DNA from: an uncultured Lachnospiraceae bacterium | GTDB lineage: Bacteria; Bacillota; Clostridia; Lachnospirales; Lachnospiraceae | NCBI GenBank assembly: GCA_947177165.1 | Contig: CAMWTP010000012.1 | Coordinates: 1-64,000, forward strand | DNA: 64,000 nucleotides | Direction of reading: 5' to 3' | In this document: positions 1 through 8,338 of the stretch, one piece after another | Position numbering within the stretch: the first letter of the stretch is position 1 | Layout: every line of letters begins with the position of its first letter | Program-made: the position numbers and the translations under genes | The notes under the pieces: model-generated | Told to the model about the DNA's origin: nothing | Databases searched by the model: none | Seen by the model: only the letters and a program-made list of their open reading frames with translations

Positions 1-1402
1 GCACCACACTGTTTCCGATCCTTTTTACCCGTTCTGCCGTTGGATATGTATGCCATAGATAATCCCGGTCAATAATATAATCTTTCGGAAAACCCTGTCC
101 AAGTTTTAATTCTTCTGCTGTCAGCATCCGCAGAAAGATATCGAGTATCACATATTCATTTCCCAAAACTGATATCAGCGCAAACCTGTCCTTTGTTACT
201 ATGGTGTGCAGCGGTTCTTTAATCCCCTGTCCGATACCAGTCCCATAATACTCCATAATAAACTGGCTTACCCATGTACACTTTTGAGCGGTATCTTCGT
301 CGATACCTGCTGCCTGCAGATTTTCCCAACCGATTGTCAACACAGATACTGTGCCAAAATGTCCAGGTGATGTCGTGATTGTATGGACCGGCTCCGTCAA
401 GCCCTGTCCTGTACCGCTTTTATAAAACTTGGTGATATAAGACATTACCAGTCCATATCGATTACTTGTGTCAATTGTCTGCACTGGCTCTGTGACCTGC
501 TGCCCCCTGACACCATTCTGAGTGGTTTCGGAGTGATATTGTATCAGCAATGGTGTTACAACTCCAAATCCATGTTTTTGCGTAACCGTCGGCAACGGTT
601 CTTTTATATTCTGTCCCCGGAAATTGTCACCGCCGTGATTAACCTGCACAATAAATGGTTCCGGGCAGTTAAAAACAAATTTCTCCAGTCCCCGTGCAAT
701 CCGATTCATTGTCTTTTCCGCCAGCGGCTTCTTCCGCCCAAAAATGGATTTTCCCAAATCCGTCAGATCCAGATATTTGTATATTGGTTCCCACGGTATC
801 AATCCATCTTTCCCGCCTTTGCTGTGTGTCGGCTCTGGCCAGACAATAGCCTTTCCGTCCCTCCGAAATACTGCATACCAGCGTTTGCGCGTTGTCGGCG
901 CCCCATAATCCGCCGCTACCAGTTCCCGGCTATCAAATATATACCCGAGAGATTTCATACACTTAACAAACTTTTGGTATTCCTCTCCCTGTTTTTCTTT
1001 TATGGGATATCCCTTTTTGTCCAAGGGTCCCCACTGCTGTATCTCTTCCACATTTTCCATTATGATCACATCAGGCAGTATTGTTTTTGCATGCTTATAT
1101 ACTGCCCACGGCAGAATGCGCAGTCCTTGTTTCCGGGGCTGTCCTCCTTTTGCCTTGCTGTGGCTTGTACAGTCCGGGCTTGCCCACATCAGTGCCACAT
1201 GCCTGCCACCAACATATTTTTGCAGGTCAACTTTAAATATATCCTCTGTCAAATGCAGCGTATCTGGGTGATTTGTCCTGTGCATCAGGATAGCCTGTGG
1301 GTCATGATTGATGGCAATGTCAACACTTCTCCCCAGCGCCATCTCAATCCCTACGCTTGCGCCTCCCCCGCCTGCAAAACAGTCAATTATTAAGTCTTTC
1401 AT
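1..1402 (-). CDS. DNA (cytosine-5) methyltransferase, phage type, cut by window edge
   Basis: This is a C5 cytosine DNA methyltransferase. It starts at ATG 1402 and reads leftward past the window edge (467 codons visible). The N-terminus carries the SAM-binding motif FAGGGGASVGIEMAL. The catalytic loop is SPDCTSHSKAKGG, with the nucleophile Cys at about residue 78 (PDC instead of the usual PCQ), followed by ENVEE at about 116-120. The late GNSV motif lies at the window edge, so only the last residues are missing. The central region repeats a module of the kind EPLxTIxTKxxFGLV at least three times. In phages such enzymes protect DNA from host restriction. It is last in the visible early operon. 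Confidence 0.93.
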   Translation of the reverse strand, partial: MKDLIIDCFAGGGGASVGIEMALGRSVDIAINHDPQAILMHRTNHPDTLHLTEDIFKVDLQKYVGGRHVALMWASPDCTSHSKAKGGQPRKQGLRILPWAVYKHAKTILPDVIIMENVEEIQQWGPLDKKGYPIKEKQGEEYQKFVKCMKSLGYIFDSRELVAADYGAPTTRKRWYAVFRRDGKAIVWPEPTHSKGGKDGLIPWEPIYKYLDLTDLGKSIFGRKKPLAEKTMNRIARGLEKFVFNCPEPFIVQVNHGGDNFRGQNIKEPLPTVTQKHGFGVVTPLLIQYHSETTQNGVRGQQVTEPVQTIDTSNRYGLVMSYITKFYKSGTGQGLTEPVHTITTSPGHFGTVSVLTIGWENLQAAGIDEDTAQKCTWVSQFIMEYYGTGIGQGIKEPLHTIVTKDRFALISVLGNEYVILDIFLRMLTAEELKLGQGFPKDYIIDRDYLWHTYPTAERVKRIGNSVV

Positions 1403-1434
1403 TTTATCTCCAAATCCTTATTTTCTCGATTATT

Positions 1435-1650
1435 TTAGAAAAATTCCTCTAACAATTCGTCAATAAAATCAATCATTGCATGACTGACAGCCTGCTCCTC
1501 AGCTGCACGTTTTAATCCTTCTTCCATGTCTGTCCTGTCTGGCTCGTACGATAAAAACTCCCTTGAAAACTGTGCATCCTGATATGCCCTGTTTTCGTCT
1601 TCCTGGAGCTGTCTTTTTCTGTTTTCTAAAAATTTTTCGATTTCCTGCAT
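1435..1650 (-). CDS. Small acidic helical phage protein, unknown function
   Basis: A 71-residue protein that I do not recognise. It is rich in Glu, Arg and Gln and reads as amphipathic helix, so it is probably a small coiled-coil protein. The ATG at 1650 is chosen over an upstream in-frame start at 1683. It has a GGGAGGGG ribosome site and lies 4 bases after the stop of the preceding gene, so the two are probably translationally coupled. Its place between other early genes supports reality. No function can be inferred. Confidence 0.6.
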   Translation of the reverse strand: MQEIEKFLENRKRQLQEDENRAYQDAQFSREFLSYEPDRTDMEEGLKRAAEEQAVSHAMIDFIDELLEEFF

Positions 1651-1654
1651 ATTA

Positions 1655-1837
1655 TCATCCCCTCCCTCCCAGATCATTGCCACACTGGTCCTGTTTCCGG
1701 TACAGTCCCATATACGGAGCCCGGCGGAAGTTTGCTTTTGCGTTCTCCGTCGTGCGGTTATCCTCCTCTTTCTGTCTCAGGTGCCAGAACCGCTTTTTCT
1801 GGTCATTCAACAGATCTTTTGCTGTCACCTTTTTCAT
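1655..1837 (-). CDS. Small basic phage protein, unknown function
   Basis: A 60-residue, Lys/Arg-rich protein starting MKKVTAKDLLNDQKKRF. The ATG at 1837 overlaps the stop of the upstream 430-codon gene as ATGA, a classic coupling arrangement. An AGGGGTG ribosome site lies just upstream. An in-frame GTG at 1843 is possible but less well placed. I do not recognise the family. The overlap on one side and tight spacing on the other mark it as a true member of the early operon. Confidence 0.6.
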   Translation of the reverse strand: MKKVTAKDLLNDQKKRFWHLRQKEEDNRTTENAKANFRRAPYMGLYRKQDQCGNDLGGRG

Positions 1838-3126
1838 TGCCACACCCCTATGCCATCCATTTCTCTGTCAGCCTGTTTTGCTACGGACTTGTAACACCTG
1901 CGTATACATTCCAGCGCAATCTTATAATTTCTCCGCTTTGTGGTGTCCTGCTGCAGTCCGACCGCCCGCGAATACTCCATATCAAAGAAACTGATCGCAT
2001 TCTTTATCTCGACATCTGTATATGGACACTCTTCACCTGTCTTTGCGTCTGATTCTTTCATTGTCTCCTGTACAGAGCTTTCATCCAGCTCCCTGTATTC
2101 GCCGTCTATCACATTGTCGTTATCAATGCCTTCATCTGTACCAGTATTATTATCCTGATCTTCCCCAGGAGCCTTAGCAGTATCCAGGGATTCATCCGGC
2201 ATAACGTTCCGCAAATCTGATACGCTGGTCTGGCCCGGTATCGGTATATACGGAGTATACTGTTCTTCCAGATCTGATTGCGGTGTCGCAACAGTTTCTT
2301 CCTCCAGTGTCCCCATCTCCTCCGCAGCCCCCGGCGCTTTCTTTTGACTCTCCCAGTCCTGCGCAGGATTAAGCTTTTGGGTTTTCTCAATCAGATCCTG
2401 ATAAGTGTATGGTGTTATTTCGGCTTTTCCCTTGTCGTAACTCCGTAACTTTAACCCCTTATCAATATCGTAGAAGAACATTATGTTCGCGCCGTTTCTG
2501 TATGTCATGCTGCCGGAAGGGCTGATCTCTTCCGCGATTATTTCAGGTGTCATCAGTCCTGCTGCCACTTTACGGTAAAGATCGATATTTTCCCTCCAGA
2601 ATGCCGTAAGCAGCGCCTCGAATGGCTCCACGGACTCCTGCCCCGGAGTTCCGCTTCCCATGTCATTCCCTGTTGCCATCTGAATCAATGGAAGGTTATT
2701 CTCCTGTTCTTTCTGTTCAATCTGTTTCTGGACGTCTTCAGCTTTTTTCAGCTCCTTTACCTGGTCAACTTTCGTATCAGCTGTAATCAGCTCCATATCG
2801 CTTGCATCTACGTTCAGCATCTCCTGTATTTTGCTGCGTCCGTATCCCTTATATTCCGGTTTTATCTCACGGCTGTTGCCTCCCACAGAGAATTTTGTAT
2901 TCATGTTTATAAAACGGTTTACCGTAGATTTTGACAATCCGTATACATCAAGCCCGAATCCGTAAATATCTCTGTAGTTCTCCTGCCGGTAAAGGCTTCT
3001 GTCCCTGACCTGTTTTAAGATATATCCAATCACGATGAAATTTTCCGCTGTCTCGTCCAGTTTTCGGCTCAGCTCTTCCTTGAAATTCTCGTAATCCTGC
3101 TTTTCAATAAGTTCCATCTGTTCCAT
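1834..3126 (-). CDS. Phage early protein with N-terminal HTH-like region, unknown function
   Basis: A 430-residue protein starting at ATG 3126 behind GGGGGGAAG. Residues 1-120 contain a conserved-looking stretch (YGLSKSTVNRFINMN, KYGYGRSK-like EYKGYGRSKIQEML) that resembles the helix-turn-helix of ParB/KorB-like or plasmid replication accessory proteins seen in Firmicutes mobile elements. The middle (about 250-350) is acidic and low in complexity. The C-terminus (about 375-425) is again helical. A DNA-binding role is inferred from the HTH-like segment only. It follows the PcfJ gene by 11 bases in the early operon. Confidence 0.7.
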   Translation of the reverse strand: MEQMELIEKQDYENFKEELSRKLDETAENFIVIGYILKQVRDRSLYRQENYRDIYGFGLDVYGLSKSTVNRFINMNTKFSVGGNSREIKPEYKGYGRSKIQEMLNVDASDMELITADTKVDQVKELKKAEDVQKQIEQKEQENNLPLIQMATGNDMGSGTPGQESVEPFEALLTAFWRENIDLYRKVAAGLMTPEIIAEEISPSGSMTYRNGANIMFFYDIDKGLKLRSYDKGKAEITPYTYQDLIEKTQKLNPAQDWESQKKAPGAAEEMGTLEEETVATPQSDLEEQYTPYIPIPGQTSVSDLRNVMPDESLDTAKAPGEDQDNNTGTDEGIDNDNVIDGEYRELDESSVQETMKESDAKTGEECPYTDVEIKNAISFFDMEYSRAVGLQQDTTKRRNYKIALECIRRCYKSVAKQADREMDGIGVWQ

Positions 3127-3137
3127 ATCTTCCCCCC

Positions 3138-5258
3138 TTATCCCGCTACTTTCTGTCGGATTCTCTTCCCTTCTTCTACTATCTTATCCGCGATCCCCTG
3201 CGCTTCCTTTACTGCCTTTTTCATAAATACCTTTGCATCTTCCGGGGCTTCCCTGTTGTATGCCGTCCGGTTCTGCATCACCTTAAACCTGCCATCATCA
3301 TTCTGTATCTCCACTGTGCAAAAAGATTTGTCCGGCTCCAGCCTTTTTCTGACGAACAGGATGATACATCTGGCTTCCACTGCCCTGTCATAGTAAGTTG
3401 CAACACAATTATGCTGGGCGTTTCCTTCATGTTTGAAGTCAAGATAGCACTCCGGGATCTTTATCATATACGTATCATCACTGTAACAAAATGCTTTCTC
3501 TATCTCTGCTGCATTCCTGCGCATTATATCATCCTTAGCCCGCATCTTTTCCGCGTCTGCGTTATCCTCCCAGACTGTATATACTGCAACAGCCTCATCA
3601 TGTGCCCTTTTTATGTCCTGTGGAAAGAATATGGATCTGTCCCGCAGGTTCCACCCCATCTGGCGTATCATGTCAAGGTAATCCGTCCAGAAATGCAGGG
3701 CCTCATTATGCTGGCTTTTTCCGGACTGCTCCACACCTGCCTGTTCGCGCAGGTACCGTATGATGCGGTGCGGCGTCTGCACTTTGAAATAATTAAGAAT
3801 TTCATGGGCTGCCATGTATCTGTCTAACCACTCCACCTGCCCGTCTGTCAGCTTTGCCCCCACGCCCGCAGCTTTCTGTATGATGCGCATCTGCTGATCC
3901 GTCGCATTCAGACGTACTGCCTGTTTCATATCCTCTTTTGTCATATGCAGGATCTCCCACGGCTTCTGTTTTTCCTTCCGGTATGCAACCTCTGCCAGCC
4001 CGGTACTGAAATCCCTTTCGATGCGCTCCTGCACAAACCGTTTTAATCCCATTTTCCAGAATGACTCATAGGGGTATCCTGTTTCCATGTCATCAAACAG
4101 CGCCAATACATTGATCCTTTCTGATCCCATACTCTTTACAATCTCCGCTACAGGCACATACTGCAAACTGGTATCTTTCAGCAGTTTCTTAAGATTCCCT
4201 GTATACAGAACGCTCCTTTCATATCCGGAACTTCCTCTGTAGTACATACGATGGCTTACAGTCCCGTCCTCGCACCATCTGTTAATTCCGGTATACCGGA
4301 ATTCGCCCCATTCGTAATTTCTCAGACTGTTTGTCATGCCATGCCTATGCTCTAAAAGAAACAGCGCCCGGAAATCCTCATGGAGCACTATTTCAGGGAC
4401 ATAGTACTCCTGGCGCTTCGTTTCCATTGTCACACGGAACTGCCTGCAGACATAATGCATGCCATCCGTACATTTCTGCAGTATCGCAGCCGTTGTACGG
4501 TATGTCGTATATTTCTGCATTTTCCAGCTCTTGTATTTTATCCTGCTGCCGCACTGGCGGCATTTCCCAGGCATATTATGCTTTACATCGGCCGGTACTG
4601 GTACATGCAGCCGGCAGTGGGTGCAGTATCCCGTTCCTGTATCTTTTGTATAAAAGACACTGTGCTCCAACGCCCGGTCATTTATAAATTTCATCCAGTC
4701 AGCCGGAAGCCTGTCCGGCACCATGTTCATATAGTTGTCTATGACATCTGTTACAAGTTTGTGTTTCTGGGATAACTCGGCTTTTCTGATCTTTGCCTGA
4801 TAATCAAGGACTGCTGTTTCCACATCATTCATACAACCCGTATAAAGATAACTGTTTACTATATTCAGCGTTTCTTTTGTCGCATGGTTGCGCCCGCGGT
4901 ATGAATAACTGTACCTGTTATCATCTGTCTCAAGCATGTCGATCTTTGCATTGCTCCATTTTTCTTTCACCATGTCCCAGCTGATGAAATCCTCCTTTTC
5001 GCGGTCAAGGAATATCCGGAACCTCGGATATTTTTTCCCGAATGCAAGGTCCCGTCTGGTAAACAGGTCGACCTCGAGAATCTTTTTATCTGCAGATACC
5101 ATTGCCCTGAAATAATACCGGCTTTCATATTCCATGTATGTGACTACCCCATGCCAGGCCCCTATCTTCTTTTTTGTGCCCATGTCTTTCCGCGCCGTAT
5201 CCAGCATCTTACGTGTGGCTGTCAGCGGCTTTTTGTCGAGAAGTCCTGCTTTCCTCAT
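3138..5258 (-). CDS. PcfJ-like protein with zinc ribbon
   Basis: A 706-residue protein. A Cys-4 zinc ribbon is visible (YCTHC at 211-215 and CRQC at 233-236). The C-terminal part, about 560-700, has the HNC...Y...A signature and the Gly-Asn-Ala-Gln pattern of the PcfJ domain (named for a pheromone-responsive conjugative plasmid gene). PcfJ-like proteins are common in Firmicutes phages and plasmids, but their biochemistry is not established. The ATG overlaps the stop of the PcfK/AcrIIA9-like gene by 4 bases, which mirrors the known pcfJ-pcfK neighbour pair. A nucleic-acid role is inferred from the zinc ribbon. Confidence 0.85.
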   Translation of the reverse strand: MRKAGLLDKKPLTATRKMLDTARKDMGTKKKIGAWHGVVTYMEYESRYYFRAMVSADKKILEVDLFTRRDLAFGKKYPRFRIFLDREKEDFISWDMVKEKWSNAKIDMLETDDNRYSYSYRGRNHATKETLNIVNSYLYTGCMNDVETAVLDYQAKIRKAELSQKHKLVTDVIDNYMNMVPDRLPADWMKFINDRALEHSVFYTKDTGTGYCTHCRLHVPVPADVKHNMPGKCRQCGSRIKYKSWKMQKYTTYRTTAAILQKCTDGMHYVCRQFRVTMETKRQEYYVPEIVLHEDFRALFLLEHRHGMTNSLRNYEWGEFRYTGINRWCEDGTVSHRMYYRGSSGYERSVLYTGNLKKLLKDTSLQYVPVAEIVKSMGSERINVLALFDDMETGYPYESFWKMGLKRFVQERIERDFSTGLAEVAYRKEKQKPWEILHMTKEDMKQAVRLNATDQQMRIIQKAAGVGAKLTDGQVEWLDRYMAAHEILNYFKVQTPHRIIRYLREQAGVEQSGKSQHNEALHFWTDYLDMIRQMGWNLRDRSIFFPQDIKRAHDEAVAVYTVWEDNADAEKMRAKDDIMRRNAAEIEKAFCYSDDTYMIKIPECYLDFKHEGNAQHNCVATYYDRAVEARCIILFVRKRLEPDKSFCTVEIQNDDGRFKVMQNRTAYNREAPEDAKVFMKKAVKEAQGIADKIVEEGKRIRQKVAG

Positions 5259-5755
5259 TTGTCTTTGCCTCCTGTACCAAGATAATATTCCTTTATCAGC
5301 CTTCGTTTTGTCCTCTCCCCAGGTATTCCTTCCTTTACCTGACGTGATATCCCCGCCATCTGCTTAATTCGGTCAGGTATATCATACATGTTCTCATATG
5401 CCCACTTCATGATGTGGGCAATGCATCCGTCAAGACTCCTATCCTTCCTGCGCACCGCGCGCGCAAAAGCTTCGTCATCACTGCACAGTGTCTTTATGTA
5501 CTCTACCCAGTCTGCAAAGATTTCAACCGGCTGCAGGACTTCTTCCTCCACGTCAATCTTTCCAAGCGCTGCTGTTGCGGCGTCGCAACAGAGAACCTCC
5601 GTCGTGCCATCCAGATACATGTCTGCAAATGCGCGGTCAATACCGTTTTCCTCTGCAAGCTTATAGAGGTTCTCTTTGTCCCCCTCTTTTTTCAGCCCTT
5701 CGGCAGCAGTGTTGATCTCCTCCGCCGAATCCATTTCCCCGAATATTTCATACAT
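5255..5755 (-). CDS. PcfK/AcrIIA9-family protein, candidate anti-CRISPR relative
   Basis: A 166-residue acidic protein. Residues about 83-160 match from memory the pattern of the PcfK-like family, which contains the Cas9 inhibitor AcrIIA9: a short helical domain with DWVEYIKTLCSDDEAF, a middle DGCIAHIMKWAYE helix and a basic end (KRRLIKEYYLG). The first 80 residues are a separate helical region. It is coupled to the PcfJ gene by a 4-base overlap and has an AAAGGAG ribosome site. The family assignment is fairly good. Cas9 inhibition by this copy is not shown and most family members are untested. Confidence 0.65.
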   Translation of the reverse strand: MYEIFGEMDSAEEINTAAEGLKKEGDKENLYKLAEENGIDRAFADMYLDGTTEVLCCDAATAALGKIDVEEEVLQPVEIFADWVEYIKTLCSDDEAFARAVRRKDRSLDGCIAHIMKWAYENMYDIPDRIKQMAGISRQVKEGIPGERTKRRLIKEYYLGTGGKDK

Positions 5756-5773
5756 ACTGCTTTTCTCCTTTCC

Positions 5774-5802
5774 CCTCCGCCCTTTTATGCTCCGGGCGGA
5801 GG
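5774..5802. other. Hairpin in the leader of the PcfK/AcrIIA9-like gene
   Basis: Nine-base perfect arms CCTCCGCCC and GGGCGGAGG flank an 11-base loop about 20 bases before the start codon of the downstream gene at 5755. No T-run follows in the leftward sense, so it is more likely an mRNA stability or translation-control element than a terminator. Confidence 0.5.
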
Positions 5803-5864
5803 CATTGATTTCCTAATTGCTGTACTGTGAATATTGTGATATATAATCCCCGCAGGGCAAAAGG

Positions 5865-6341
5865 CTACACTACTTTTTGGACCGTCTGGATGTGACAGAT
5901 GTGGTCAGTATCCCAGTACACATTCTTGCTGTCAAAGCTCCCGCCGCTGACCTTTAATATCCCACGCACGGGCAGCGTTACGTACCGTTCAATGAGGTCG
6001 ATCGCCGCCTGTGCATCGTGGCACACTGCCACAAAGTTATCCGCATCCCTCATGTCACAGAGGAATTCCTGCTGCTCCTGCGTCGTGACATTCCTGCCAT
6101 ATTTCATCTCCACATACAATGCATGGTATCTGCCATGCGGAAAGGGCAGGTGTATGTCCGATACCCCCCTCTTCACGCCCATGCGCTTTAGTTTTACAGC
6201 CTCATTACTGCTTCTTGTGCCGCCATTTGGTATGTGGTACAGCCACTTTAATTCCGGATAGCGGCATTCTGCCCGCGCCGCCCACTCCATCACACGGATC
6301 TGCTCCGTGTCCTCGCTGCGTTTCATTTCCGCCAGTTTCAT
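5865..6341 (-). CDS. VRR-NUC domain nuclease
   Basis: A 158-residue protein of the VRR-NUC family of PD-(D/E)XK nucleases. The core reads HIPNGGTRSSNEAVKLKRMG, GVSDIHLPFP (catalytic Asp) and ALYVEMKYG (the ExK pair), followed by a TTQEQQEFL helix, all in the family order. The start at 6341 is preferred to 6347 because GGAGG lies 7 bases upstream. Phage VRR-NUC proteins are thought to act in recombination, repair or resolution of DNA structures. It lies between the RNase H-like and PcfK-like genes in the early operon. Confidence 0.88.
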   Translation of the reverse strand: MKLAEMKRSEDTEQIRVMEWAARAECRYPELKWLYHIPNGGTRSSNEAVKLKRMGVKRGVSDIHLPFPHGRYHALYVEMKYGRNVTTQEQQEFLCDMRDADNFVAVCHDAQAAIDLIERYVTLPVRGILKVSGGSFDSKNVYWDTDHICHIQTVQKVV

Positions 6342-6386
6342 TGTCATACCTCCCTTGTCATATTTTGTCTGCCATAAGGCATATTG

Positions 6387-6824
6387 CTATGTTTCGAATA
6401 CACCGCCCCTGCGTATACCTGTCTCCAGTATCCCTGCCATTTCATGGTGCTCGCTGTACACAACCTCTATAACATGCACACCACATGCCGTCAGCAGCTC
6501 CTCCCACCGTTCAGAATCGACGATCTTCCCGCCGCCTGCCTTCTTATATCCGTTATGCTTCCACGTATCTGTCCATGCGTTTGCAAAGGCACTGGCTATA
6601 TACTTCGAGTCCATGTAAATTGTGATCTCGCAGGGATACCGCATCCTGTCCAGCGCCTGCTTCATGACCATCAGCAGAATGCTGTTCTGGGTGATCCTCT
6701 CCCCAACCTCGCCGTATCCATACCGCGGGCATTCATTGTATATGAGGGCGTACGCATATCGGGCGCTGTCCGCGACAAATCCCTTTACAGTGTGTGTTAT
6801 GTATATGTCAACATGTTTCAGCAT
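6387..6824 (-). CDS. Divergent RNase H-like protein
   Basis: A 145-residue RNase H-fold protein. Visible blocks are VDIYITHTVKGF (first strand), TQNSILLMVMKQAL (helix A), ITIYMDSKYIASAF (the Asp of the third motif) and NGYKKAGG...VDSERWEEL. In canonical RNase HI the helix carries an essential Glu in a MEL motif; here the same place reads ILL, so activity is doubtful or altered. The ATG at 6824 overlaps the Rep stop and has GGGAGGTGG upstream. A longer in-frame ORF to 6926 lies inside the Rep gene and is not preferred. Confidence 0.75.
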   Translation of the reverse strand: MLKHVDIYITHTVKGFVADSARYAYALIYNECPRYGYGEVGERITQNSILLMVMKQALDRMRYPCEITIYMDSKYIASAFANAWTDTWKHNGYKKAGGGKIVDSERWEELLTACGVHVIEVVYSEHHEMAGILETGIRRGGVFET

Positions 6825-7765
6825 CGGCTTTTCGCCACCTCCCCTGCCCTGTACTGCCTGCTGGTCTTTCCGGTTTTTGCCCCGGGACCGCTCCCCTTCC
6901 GGTGCATGGTCAGATAGATGCTCCATGTTCCGGTCACGTCATTGTATTCATAACGGCAGGTATCAAGTGCATATCCCTTATATCTGCCCTCGAAAAATTT
7001 CTTTGTGTCCCCGCAGTCTGCCGGCTGCCTGATCAGCCTGATAATATCCCTCCGGCTATATGCATGGTCATTGGTCTTCTCGTGAGGCTGTATGAGGTTC
7101 TTCGACTGCCTCCATCTCCTCCTGCTGCCAGATGGTGGGTTGACGATATCAGCTTCTGACACATCTGCATCCAGGTCTGCAAGCGAGAGCTGCCCCTCTG
7201 TACCCTTGCCCTTATAATCCTTTAACGCCTGCTTTGTTATGTATTTTACAAGTCCCTCGATCCCGTCATTGTTGAATTTGAGAGTCTCTGTCGATGCCAT
7301 GCCCAGGGATTCAGCATTCTTTCCGCGTCCCGTATACCACAGGCTTTCCATCGCGTCCCTGTCCAGGCCGCCGCTGATCAGCAGATGGTGGTGCGGCCTG
7401 CCGTGCCCGTCAAAACCCTCATCAACACATATCCATCTTGCCGGGGGCAGCCCCTTCTTCTTCCGCCTGCTGTTCACTTTCCTCAGATAGCTGTCAACAT
7501 ACTTCTGTCCCATCTCCAGTGAGTCTGGCAGCCATGTGTCATCATACGTAAGGTCCACCCGGTAGTCATACCCTGTAAAACTGCTTTTGCATACCTGATT
7601 CAGATGCCGCTGTGAATTTTTGAAATTCAGTCTCTCCTGTTTGGGAAGGCTCCGCTTCGTTTTCGGCCCCCTCTGTCTCGGAACACTCTTCCCCATGTAA
7701 ATGTCAATTTCCCTGTAGTACGTTTTTGTTCCCTTGCCGCAATGTACTATTTTCTGTCTTACCAT
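6818..7765 (-). CDS. HUH-type rolling-circle replication-associated protein
   Basis: A 315-residue protein with the motif order of HUH endonucleases. Motif 1 is YRVDLTYDD (about 68-76). Motif 2 is GRPHHHLLIS (His 125-127). Motif 3 is GLVKYITKQ, with the candidate nicking Tyr at about 174 followed by Lys. Such proteins nick one strand at an origin and start rolling-circle replication. The C-terminal 100 residues are basic and variable. The start codon is overlapped by a 30-codon ORF, suggesting coupled translation. A structured region 860 bases upstream (8627-8746) is a possible origin. Confidence 0.75.
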   Translation of the reverse strand: MVRQKIVHCGKGTKTYYREIDIYMGKSVPRQRGPKTKRSLPKQERLNFKNSQRHLNQVCKSSFTGYDYRVDLTYDDTWLPDSLEMGQKYVDSYLRKVNSRRKKKGLPPARWICVDEGFDGHGRPHHHLLISGGLDRDAMESLWYTGRGKNAESLGMASTETLKFNNDGIEGLVKYITKQALKDYKGKGTEGQLSLADLDADVSEADIVNPPSGSRRRWRQSKNLIQPHEKTNDHAYSRRDIIRLIRQPADCGDTKKFFEGRYKGYALDTCRYEYNDVTGTWSIYLTMHRKGSGPGAKTGKTSRQYRAGEVAKSRC

Positions 7766-7851
7766 ATCTTAACCCCTGCAGTTTGTTTCCAAAGATAATA
7801 CTGTATACAAGCCCGCAAGTCCCTGCGCTTACGGTTGTTCAATTTTTCCAT
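7759..7851 (-). CDS. Small basic ORF coupled to the Rep gene
   Basis: A 30-residue reading frame (start MEKLNNRKRRDLRA) from ATG 7851 to TAA 7759-7761. It ends across the Rep start codon, an overlap typical of translational coupling. AGGA lies 12 bases upstream of the ATG. The peptide is strongly basic at its N-terminus. It could be a real small protein or a leader ORF that feeds ribosomes to the Rep start. No homologue is known to me. Confidence 0.45.
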   Translation of the reverse strand: MEKLNNRKRRDLRACIQYYLWKQTAGVKIW

Positions 7852-7857
7852 GGTCCG

Positions 7858-8184
7858 CTATTTCCTGACGGCACATTTTAATATCTCTGTCATATCATGT
7901 GCATCTACATATGGCACCGGTCTGTCCTGCACGATACATTCCCACTGTGCCCTGTGTACCTTGTCACGGTCAAACAGACCTTTTTCATCACTGTCCTCTG
8001 TATTTGCAGTACCGAAGAAGAAGTTGAGCATCTCCCTGTCCATTTCCAGAAATACTGCCACAGTAGATGCTGTATGATACGCGAACATTGCGCGTGCATA
8101 CTGACTGTCTGCATACAGCTCATTGAATTTGTCTCCCAGGTTGCAGAGCTTGTCTATAACCCCTGCCTCATCCCTGCATAACAT
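7858..8184 (-). CDS. Phage early protein, unknown function
   Basis: A 108-residue protein starting MLCRDEAGVIDKLCNLGDKF. ATG 8184 has AAAGGAG 8 bases upstream and is preferred to the in-frame TTG at 8205. The sequence is globular and mixed alpha, with FAYHTASTVAVFLEMDREML as a helical core. I do not know the family. Its position directly before the small ORF and Rep gene suggests a replication-associated job, but that is only context. Confidence 0.65.
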   Translation of the reverse strand: MLCRDEAGVIDKLCNLGDKFNELYADSQYARAMFAYHTASTVAVFLEMDREMLNFFFGTANTEDSDEKGLFDRDKVHRAQWECIVQDRPVPYVDAHDMTEILKCAVRK

Positions 8185-8338
8185 TGCAAAATCTCCTTTC
8201 GTCAAATATGATGTTTCAGATATACGGCCGGGTTAACAATACACTGTGTAGCATATATCTGCCATACTGTCATTTCCTTTAAAAAGGGTAAAAAAAATAA
8301 AAGCACTGCACCAAAATGCCTTCTTCTGGTATATGTCG

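Noticed and set aside
383..1393. 336-codon rightward frame at the window start
   Set aside because: It lies opposite the C5 methyltransferase, whose motifs are clear on the minus strand. The rightward product has no ribosome site or family features.
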